The notes under the pieces were generated by a model, which saw nothing but the letters and a program-made list of their open reading frames with translations, made no database searches and had not been told where the DNA came from. A stretch of 6,064 nucleotides of DNA from Alphaproteobacteria bacterium (GTDB lineage Bacteria; Pseudomonadota; Alphaproteobacteria; Micavibrionales; Micavibrionaceae). The translations under genes were made by a program, and so were the position numbers. How positions within the stretch are numbered: the first letter of the stretch is position 1; the number at the start of each line of letters is the position of its first letter. The stretch lies in NCBI GenBank assembly GCA_002701555.1, contig NZVS01000070.1:2518-8581 (forward strand), written 5' to 3'. Positions 1-4,423 of the stretch are shown in pieces.

Positions 1-561
1 GGACTTGATCCGGAAAATGCCGATGATGCCGCCAAAGCTGCTAAAATCCTCGCCGAAAATTACTCCCTTTCACTTCAGGAAGAGCCTTCGCTCCGCTTGG
101 AAAAAGTATCACAAGCCGCTTCTCAAGTAGCCAGTGTGACAGAAGTGCGTAAAACCTTGCTGGATATCCAGAAGAACTTTGCGAAAACGCCGGGCAAAAA
201 TAAGGACGGTGAAAATTATCTGGGGGTAGTCATGGACGGCCGCGATGTTGGGACAGTCATTTGTCCGGATGCGCATATAAAGATGTATATTGATGCCGAC
301 CCTGAAATTCGTGCAGCCCGCCGCGTAGAGCAGCTTACTTCCAAAGGACTGGAAGCTACGCATAAAACCGTGCTTAAAGAATTACAAATCCGTGATGGGC
401 GGGACAAAAGCCGTGATGATGCGCCCTTGGAAGTGGCCGACGACGCCTTTATAATTGACAGTACTTCCTTAAACGCAAATGAAGTCCTTGCGCGTGCACT
501 GGACATTGTCCGCGGATACCTTATCGGTGCTCAAGCCGCGATGAAAATGCACCAGTATTAA
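1..561 (+). CDS. cmk: Cytidylate kinase, 3' part (5' end outside window)
   Basis: Cytidylate kinase phosphorylates CMP and dCMP to the diphosphates with ATP, in the cytosol. The open frame runs from base 1 in frame 1 for 186 codons to TAA at 559-561. An internal TTG at 97-99 is not the start, because the frame stays open and family-like upstream of it. Visible signatures (fragment numbering): AASQVA near 41-46, the nucleoside-binding DGRDVGT at 79-85, and the LID-type RDGRDKSRDDAPL at 131-143, equivalent to the R-x3-D-x2-R-x4-PL arginine/aspartate set of E. coli Cmk. The C-terminal IDSTSL segment is also typical. The N-terminal P-loop and roughly 35-45 residues lie outside the window. The segment before AASQVA is short compared with E. 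coli Cmk, as in alphaproteobacterial forms. cmk next to rpsA is a widely conserved pair. Identification is by recall of family motifs. Confidence 0.95.
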   Translation, partial: GLDPENADDAAKAAKILAENYSLSLQEEPSLRLEKVSQAASQVASVTEVRKTLLDIQKNFAKTPGKNKDGENYLGVVMDGRDVGTVICPDAHIKMYIDADPEIRAARRVEQLTSKGLEATHKTVLKELQIRDGRDKSRDDAPLEVADDAFIIDSTSLNANEVLARALDIVRGYLIGAQAAMKMHQY

Positions 562-564
562 GCC

Positions 565-600
565 TTTGAGCTCAAAAATCTCTTTTTCCCTTGATTTTTG
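565..600. repeat. Overlapping inverted repeats just after cmk
   Basis: Directly after the cmk stop lies a perfect 12-bp palindrome, TTTGAGCTCAAA (565-576). Its right half overlaps the left arm of a second perfect inverted repeat, CAAAAATC (573-580) with GATTTTTG (593-600), around a 12-base pyrimidine-rich loop. The two structures compete for bases 573-576. Both are AT-rich and weak as RNA hairpins. They may protect the cmk mRNA 3' end or be chance. No function is assigned. Confidence 0.4.
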
Positions 601-612
601 TGTGGATACATG

Positions 613-662
613 AAAAAACCGCAAGTCTAAAGCGGGTCTGTTCCTGCGCGCGGGCGTTTTTT
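613..662 (+). terminator. Possible intrinsic terminator between cmk and rpsA
   Basis: An A6 tract (613-618) can pair with a T6 tract (657-662). Inside it CCGC (619-622) pairs with GCGG (650-653), leaving a 3-base bulge (654-656). An inner hairpin of GCGGG (632-636) with CCTGC (643-647) closes a 6-base loop and contains one G-T pair. The layout, a GC-rich fold flanked by A and T tracts, resembles a two-way intrinsic terminator. The stem is interrupted, however, and a smaller alternative (CCTG 643-646 with CGGG 651-654) is also possible. It could instead be leader structure of rpsA if the two genes are cotranscribed. I see no convincing sigma-70 promoter between 663 and 738. Confidence 0.4.
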
Positions 663-708
663 ATGCGTTTGAATAAAATTTTCCCGGAACACGTGGCAGG
701 CTTATTCC

Positions 709-729
709 GTATTTAATACCGAAAGGAAA
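709..729 (+). promoter_or_regulatory. rpsA ribosome-binding region with small palindrome
   Basis: The palindrome GTATT-T-AATAC (709-719) sits just upstream of the Shine-Dalgarno stretch AAAGGA (722-727). TTCC (705-708), immediately left of the palindrome, could pair with GGAA (725-728), partly covering the ribosome site. The stem is short and contains a bulge, so it is weak. S1 autoregulation through its leader is known in E. coli, which gives a reason to note this, but nothing here proves it. Confidence 0.3.
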
Positions 730-738
730 TTAACTAAA

Positions 739-2496
739 ATGGCTAGTATAGCTTCAAACTTACAAGACCGTAATGACGATTCAGAATTTGCGGCACTTCT
801 TGAAGAAAACTTCGGGAAGGATCAAACGATCGAAAAATCCGTTGTAAACGGTACTGTTGTCGATATCGATGACGAATTTGCAATAATAGATGTGGGACTG
901 AAATCGGAAGGGCGCGTATCTTTACGTGAATTTTCGATGCCGGGTCAAGCCCCTGACGTTGCCATCGGCAATGTTGTGGAAGTCTTTGTTGAGCGTGTAG
1001 AGGGGCGTGACGGTCTGACCGTATTGTCCCGCGAGAAGGCACGTCGCGAGGAAGTCTGGGCGGATCTTGAGAAGAACCACGAAAAAGGTGAAAAAGTCAC
1101 TGGTGTTATCTTTAACCGTGTTAAAGGTGGATTTACAGTGGATCTTGGCGGCGCGGTTGCGTTCTTGCCTGGTTCACAAGTAGATGTGCGCCCGATTAAA
1201 GATGTTTCCCCATTGATGGACACACCACAGCCTTTCCAGATTTTGAAAATGGACCGCGCGCGTGGCAACATTGTTGTTTCACGTCGTGCCATTCTTGAAG
1301 AATCACGTGAGGAAGTACGTAACGAGCTTCTTGAAAATATTTCAGAAGGCTCAGTTCTTGAAGGCGTTGTTAAAAACATCACAGATTACGGTGCATTCGT
1401 TGATCTTGGTGGCGTTGACGGTCTTCTACACGTAACCGACATCTCATGGAAACGCATCAACCACCCTGAGGAAGTCTTGTCCGTTGGTCAGACTATCGAA
1501 GTGCAGGTTATTCGCTTTAACGAAGATACAGGCCGTATCTCATTGGGGATGAAGCAACTTGAGCATGATCCTTGGGAAGGTTTCGAAGCCAAGTACAAAG
1601 AAGGCGCTGTATTCAAAGGTAAAATCACAAATGTTACCGATTACGGTGCATTCGTTGAGCTTGAGCCTGGAATCGAAGGCCTTGTACACGTAACAGAAAT
1701 GTCATGGACCAAGAAAAACATTCACCCGAACAAAATCGTCTCTGTTGGCGATGAAATCGATGTGATGGTTCTTGAGATCGATACTGACAAGCGTCGTATC
1801 TCTCTTGGTATCAAACAAACTCAGGAAAATCCTTGGGACAGCTTCTCTGACAAATTCAAAGTCGGCGATACTGTTGAAGGCCCGATCAATAACATCACCG
1901 AATTCGGTATGTTTGTCGGCCTTGGCGAAGGAATTGACGGTATGGTTCACCTGTCCGACATTTCTTGGGAAGACCAAACAGAAGATGCTTTGAAGGATTA
2001 CTCTCAAGGTGACACTGTTAAGGTCAAGATCATGGATATTGATCCTGAGAAGGAACGCGTTGCCCTTGGCATCAAGCAGCTGGAAAAAGACCCTAATGAA
2101 GGAGCTTTGTCCGGTATCGCAAAAGGCGTTGTTGTTACAGGTACAATTACAGACATTAAGGCCACTCTTGTTCATGTTCAGGTCAATGACCAGGTAACAG
2201 GTACAATTAAGAAAGCCGATCTGTCTCGTGAGCGTTCCGAGCAACGCACAGACCGCTTCGCCGTTGGTGAAAAAGTTGATGCAAAGGTTATTTCCGTAGA
2301 CAAGAAGAGCCGCAAGCTTGGCTTGTCAATCAAAGCACGCGAAATCGATGAAGACAAGAAAGCACTTGAAGAATTCGGTTCAACCGAAAGTGGTGCATCT
2401 CTTGGTGACATCCTTGGCGCGGCTTTACAGGAAAAATCAACAGATGCCAAATCTGATGAGAAAGCCAAAAAAGCGACGAAAAAAGACGATAAATAA
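739..2496 (+). CDS. rpsA: 30S ribosomal protein S1
   Basis: S1 binds mRNA on the small ribosomal subunit and helps unfold and dock leaders for initiation. The 585-residue product carries six S1 (OB-fold) repeats at about 33-100, 117-182, 204-273, 290-360, 376-446 and 463-532. Repeats 3 and 4 have the near-identical cores ITDYGAFVDL and VTDYGAFVEL, followed by GLLHVTDISW and GLVHVTEMSW; repeat 5 has ITEFGMFVGL. This order matches full-length proteobacterial S1 (E. coli 557 aa), and GGFTVDLGGAVAFLPGSQVD in repeat 2 is typical. The tail after 533 is charged and lysine-rich (KKATKKDDK). The ATG at 739 follows AAAGGA (722-727) by 11 bases. Frequent CTT, GGT and ACA codons suggest high expression. 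It lies 177 bases after cmk and is closed by a strong terminator. S1 is known in E. coli to repress its own translation; whether this leader does so is not shown. Confidence 0.98.
   Translation: MASIASNLQDRNDDSEFAALLEENFGKDQTIEKSVVNGTVVDIDDEFAIIDVGLKSEGRVSLREFSMPGQAPDVAIGNVVEVFVERVEGRDGLTVLSREKARREEVWADLEKNHEKGEKVTGVIFNRVKGGFTVDLGGAVAFLPGSQVDVRPIKDVSPLMDTPQPFQILKMDRARGNIVVSRRAILEESREEVRNELLENISEGSVLEGVVKNITDYGAFVDLGGVDGLLHVTDISWKRINHPEEVLSVGQTIEVQVIRFNEDTGRISLGMKQLEHDPWEGFEAKYKEGAVFKGKITNVTDYGAFVELEPGIEGLVHVTEMSWTKKNIHPNKIVSVGDEIDVMVLEIDTDKRRISLGIKQTQENPWDSFSDKFKVGDTVEGPINNITEFGMFVGLGEGIDGMVHLSDISWEDQTEDALKDYSQGDTVKVKIMDIDPEKERVALGIKQLEKDPNEGALSGIAKGVVVTGTITDIKATLVHVQVNDQVTGTIKKADLSRERSEQRTDRFAVGEKVDAKVISVDKKSRKLGLSIKAREIDEDKKALEEFGSTESGASLGDILGAALQEKSTDAKSDEKAKKATKKDDK
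1384..1658 (+). repeat. Direct DNA repeat inside rpsA (S1 repeats 3 and 4)
   Basis: A 20-base stretch at 1384-1403 recurs exactly at 1639-1658, encoding DYGAFV plus the following residue in S1 repeats 3 and 4. A second near-match follows in each copy, around the CACGTAAC of the HVT codons. The identity extends to synonymous positions, consistent with shared strong codon preference or gene conversion between the two domain copies. Confidence 0.8.
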
Positions 2497-2516
2497 TCGT
2501 CCGTTATAGATATTTG

Positions 2517-2544
2517 AAAAAGCCGGGTTCGCCCGGCTTTTTTT
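2517..2544 (+). terminator. Intrinsic terminator of rpsA
   Basis: AGCCGGG (2521-2527) pairs with CCCGGCT (2532-2538) around a TTCG tetraloop. The stem is extended by AAAA (2517-2520) against TTTT (2539-2542), giving 11 bp in all. A run of seven T residues (2538-2544) follows. It lies 21 bases after the rpsA stop and ends that transcription unit. The A tract on the left may allow some function in the reverse direction, but no minus-strand gene is seen nearby. Confidence 0.95.
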
Positions 2545-2558
2545 ATGAAAGAAACAAG

Positions 2559-2588
2559 TTGCATTACAGATGAAGTTCTTGTTATAGT
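2559..2588 (+). promoter_or_regulatory. Putative sigma-70-type promoter for the 2640-3896 gene
   Basis: A -10 hexamer TATAGT (2583-2588, five of six consensus bases) lies 18 bases after TTGCAT (2559-2564, a weak -35 with the conserved TTG). It is placed just after the rpsA terminator and about 50 bases before the next gene. Transcription would begin near 2595. A new promoter is expected here because the upstream unit is terminated. Confidence 0.4.
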
Positions 2589-2602
2589 CCGCACCAATTT
2601 AC

Positions 2603-2614
2603 ATATAGCTATAT
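2603..2614. repeat. 12-bp perfect palindrome, possible operator
   Basis: ATATAGCTATAT is perfectly self-complementary and lies between the predicted transcription start and the Shine-Dalgarno of the next gene. The position suits a repressor site, but an AT-rich 12-mer can arise by chance. The TATAAA at 2612-2617 is an alternative -10 without a matching -35. Confidence 0.35.
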
Positions 2615-2639
2615 AAATTTAGCGGTTAAGGGTGATAAA

Positions 2640-3896
2640 ATGAAGATTATCGTTATTGGTTCTAATGAGCATATGAATGCGGGTTTTCGCGATTACGCTT
2701 TGGCATTTGGCTATGAAGCCATGTCGGAAAATTTTCAGGCGTTGGCGTGCAAACTTGGCGGAATAGACCAGCCATTCGGGAGAGGTCTTAAAAAACTTCC
2801 GATAGATAATGCCGGCTATGCAGATTTGCCTGCCTATTCAGAAGAAAATATCAGGCGAGAGCTTTCCCAAAATCCTGACCGTCAGACCCTTATAATCGCT
2901 TGTGGTGAAGAAACCCTTGAGCCTCTATGTGCACTATATGATTCCTTTCCGGGAATTCCGCCAGCTGATTTTGCCTTCGTGTCACATATGCTTCATCCCC
3001 AAGACAAAACCTTATTAAAAAGCAGGGGGGTGACGGCCTTTACTCCTTCTGAAATAAGAGGGGATCAGGGTTTACACCATGTTAGAATAGACACCGTACC
3101 TCATACAATGACGCAAGCGCGTATTGAGCAGGACTATAAAACTATGCTGGAGGCCAGCCCTAATGCAGGTGCCTTAAAGCGTATGACAGGTTTGAAAAAA
3201 CCTTTTGCGGTGGCTGTTCTGAATGCCGGTTTTGACGTGGAAACATCTACTGGGGTGAAGCAGCGCTTTCCTTATTATAATGACGAAGCGGCGAGCGATG
3301 GGCGGGCGCTTGGTGAGTTGTTACCGGCAAATACCAGTCTATTGTTGATGGATGGTGGCCCTCGCAATTGCCATGAACAGGAGTTGGAGCAAAATAATGC
3401 TCAAACTTTTATGGAAGCTTTCAGAAACGCCAATGCAGATGCAAATTTTCAAGACGGTGCCAAGTCGCGCCCTGAATTGATTTACGAACGGTTTGAAAAA
3501 GGACTTTCCTATAACAGTACTGCTGCTGCGATGCATATGGGAGGGTTCGAAGAGTGTGCAGCCTTCATATCAAATGCGGAAGGGTACGGCACGATGGATT
3601 CCGCGATCCGCTTTGTAAACAATCAGGACAAAATTTTGGGTATGTTTCCCTTTCGTGCTAATGCTGAAGATGTAACCGGACAGCGTTTAGACAACATACG
3701 CAAATATGATGCGCTGGGTATTAAACCTCTTGTTACTACAGACTATTTGCCGGACATTGCCGCCGAAGACGATCGTCTTGCCACGCCAAGGCCACAGCAG
3801 AATTCAGCGCGCACTGTGCTTGAAGCTTACGGCTTCTTGTATCCAGAACAAGAGTTAGACCAGGAAGTACTCTTCTCCCCTGGGTATGATATTTAA
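2640..3896 (+). CDS. Uncharacterised 418-aa protein, remote ELM1-like (GT-B-type fold) candidate
   Basis: I do not recognise this gene outright. It is a soluble-looking 418-residue protein without signal peptide or membrane segment. It starts at ATG 2640, 7 bases after AAGGG (2628-2632), and ends at TAA 3894-3896. The order of segments recalls the ELM1 family (Mito_fiss_Elm1, formerly DUF1022). There is an N-terminal beta strand MKIIVIGS. LIIACGEET (84-92) stands where ELM1 has a [A/S]-x-G-RRTAP strand, and FAFVSHMLHP (111-120) where it has VQLxDPR. VPHTMTQARI (153-162) matches the GAPHRVTPERL position, VAVLNAG (191-197) the VAVLIGG strand, and SLLLMDGGPRN (233-243) the SLLVTxSRRTP strand. 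YGTMDSA (316-322) stands for TADSVSM, then KILGMFPF (331-338) and LDNIRKYDALGIKPL (350-364). The SRRTP and TADSVSM signatures are changed, so activity may be altered or lost. This is inference from motif order recalled from memory, not a database hit. No terminator separates it from groES. Confidence 0.85.
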   Translation: MKIIVIGSNEHMNAGFRDYALAFGYEAMSENFQALACKLGGIDQPFGRGLKKLPIDNAGYADLPAYSEENIRRELSQNPDRQTLIIACGEETLEPLCALYDSFPGIPPADFAFVSHMLHPQDKTLLKSRGVTAFTPSEIRGDQGLHHVRIDTVPHTMTQARIEQDYKTMLEASPNAGALKRMTGLKKPFAVAVLNAGFDVETSTGVKQRFPYYNDEAASDGRALGELLPANTSLLLMDGGPRNCHEQELEQNNAQTFMEAFRNANADANFQDGAKSRPELIYERFEKGLSYNSTAAAMHMGGFEECAAFISNAEGYGTMDSAIRFVNNQDKILGMFPFRANAEDVTGQRLDNIRKYDALGIKPLVTTDYLPDIAAEDDRLATPRPQQNSARTVLEAYGFLYPEQELDQEVLFSPGYDI

Positions 3897-3905
3897 AAGA
3901 AACTC

Positions 3906-3936
3906 CTTGAAATTTAGTATAGGTTTGCTATATCCA
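3906..3936 (+). promoter_or_regulatory. groESL promoter, RpoH (sigma-32)-like, overlapping sigma-70 hexamers
   Basis: CTTG (3906-3909), exactly 17 bases, then GCTATATCCA (3927-3936) fits the alphaproteobacterial heat-shock pattern CTTG-N17/18-CYTATNTNNG at all but the first and last bases of the -10 block. The same DNA also reads as a housekeeping promoter: TTGAAA (3907-3912), 16 bases, TATATC (3929-3934) with an extended -10 TG at 3926-3927. Transcription would start near 3941, at the left arm of CIRCE, giving a leader of about 140 bases. The -35 lies only 10 bases after the preceding stop codon. Confidence 0.75.
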
Positions 3937-3963
3937 TTAGCACTCGGTTGTGGTGAGTGCTAA
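3937..3963. promoter_or_regulatory. CIRCE operator (HrcA binding site)
   Basis: A perfect TTAGCACTC-N9-GAGTGCTAA inverted repeat, identical to the CIRCE consensus in both arms. HrcA represses groE (and often hrcA-grpE or dnaK) operons at this element and is released on heat stress; GroEL itself keeps HrcA active. The site begins right after the -10 box and covers the expected transcription start, the usual repressing position. Confidence 0.98.
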
Positions 3964-3989
3964 TACCTCATTACATCCGAATGGTCAGG

Positions 3990-4039
3990 GGTCTTTTGAA
4001 AGGCCTAAAAGCTATAAGGAAAAAGGCTTTTGAAAGACC
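3990..4039 (+). repeat. Repeat pair forming a 13-bp hairpin in the groES leader
   Basis: Two copies of CTTTTGAAAG(G/A)CCT, at 3993-4006 and 4027-4040, differ by one base and are spaced 34 bases apart. Because the core is nearly palindromic they also pair: 3990-4002 with 4027-4039 gives 13 consecutive pairs including two G-U. An alternative stem, AAAAGC (4007-4012) with GCTTTT (4026-4031), excludes it. The hairpin lies between CIRCE and the groES ribosome site. It may stabilise the mRNA, or each dyad may be a protein site. Confidence 0.6.
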
Positions 4040-4080
4040 TGCTAAATTTAACCATAAACCTATACAGGAGTAAGTGAACT

Positions 4081-4371
4081 ATGAAATTCCGTCCTCTACA
4101 CGATCGGGTTCTCATCCGCCGCATTGAACTGGATGAAAAAACAGCCGGGGGAATTATCATTCCTGACAGCGCCAAGGAAAAACCTCAACAGGGTGAAGTA
4201 TTGGCAGTTGGTAACGGCCATATCAATGATAACGGCGAAGTACGTCCTTTGGATGTTAAGCAAGGCGACCGTATTTTGTTCACAAAATGGTCAGGTACAG
4301 AAGTCACACTTGATGGTGAAGAACTTCTTGTCATGAAAGAATCCGACATTATGGGTGTTGTTGCTGCTTAA
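4081..4371 (+). CDS. groES: Co-chaperonin GroES (10 kDa chaperonin)
   Basis: GroES forms the seven-subunit lid that closes the GroEL folding chamber in the cytosol. The 96-residue product has the usual length and family sequence. It opens with FRPLHDRVLIRR, followed by the mobile loop at about 16-32 with the GroEL-contacting GGIII (23-27). The roof-loop region follows around NGHINDNGEVRPLDV, then GDRILFTKWSG, and the LVMKESDIMGVV end is standard. ATG 4081 is set by AGGAG (4066-4070), 10 bases upstream. It is first in a groES-groEL operon driven by the promoter and CIRCE upstream, with groEL 52 bases downstream and no terminator between. Confidence 0.99.
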   Translation: MKFRPLHDRVLIRRIELDEKTAGGIIIPDSAKEKPQQGEVLAVGNGHINDNGEVRPLDVKQGDRILFTKWSGTEVTLDGEELLVMKESDIMGVVAA

Positions 4372-4423
4372 GTTTTAAGGGCAAAACAAACATAGAAACC
4401 AATTAAATTTAAGGAGACAAAAT

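Larger units (their letters stand above)
3902..4071 (+). promoter_or_regulatory. Long-range inverted repeat spanning the groE control region
   Basis: GTATAGGTTT (3917-3926) is the exact reverse complement of AAACCTATAC (4056-4065). Just outside it, ACTCCT (3902-3907) is the exact complement of AGGAGT (4066-4071), which contains the groES Shine-Dalgarno AGGAG (4066-4070). Together they give 16 pairs interrupted by one 9-base bulge (3908-3916). The left arms lie upstream of the predicted groE transcription start, so only transcripts reading through from the upstream gene would contain them. A function is inferred only. Confidence 0.4.

Noticed and set aside
97..99. TTG as the start of cmk
   Set aside because: The frame stays open to base 1 and the upstream codons read as Cmk sequence. 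The gene simply begins outside the window.
610..630. Six-codon frame MKKPQV before the possible terminator, as an attenuator leader peptide
   Set aside because: Too short, without a ribosome site or a regulatory codon run that would match cmk or rpsA function.
945..1382. 145-codon minus-strand frame inside rpsA
   Set aside because: Serine/arginine/threonine-rich translation typical of antisense to a biased coding gene, with no supporting signals.
1702..2244. 180-codon minus-strand frame inside rpsA
   Set aside because: It lies wholly opposite S1 repeats 4-6, has no family features or ribosome site, and is an antisense by-product of rpsA codon use.
2178..2597. 139-codon minus-strand frame across the rpsA end and terminator
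   Set aside because: It crosses the rpsA terminator hairpin and is otherwise antisense to S1, with no recognisable domain.
4066..4070. Classical RNA thermometer (ROSE or fourU) covering the groES Shine-Dalgarno within the groE transcript
   Set aside because: The leader hairpin ends at 4039, and I found no good complement of AGGAG downstream of the predicted start. The only good complement is at 3902-3907, upstream of it.
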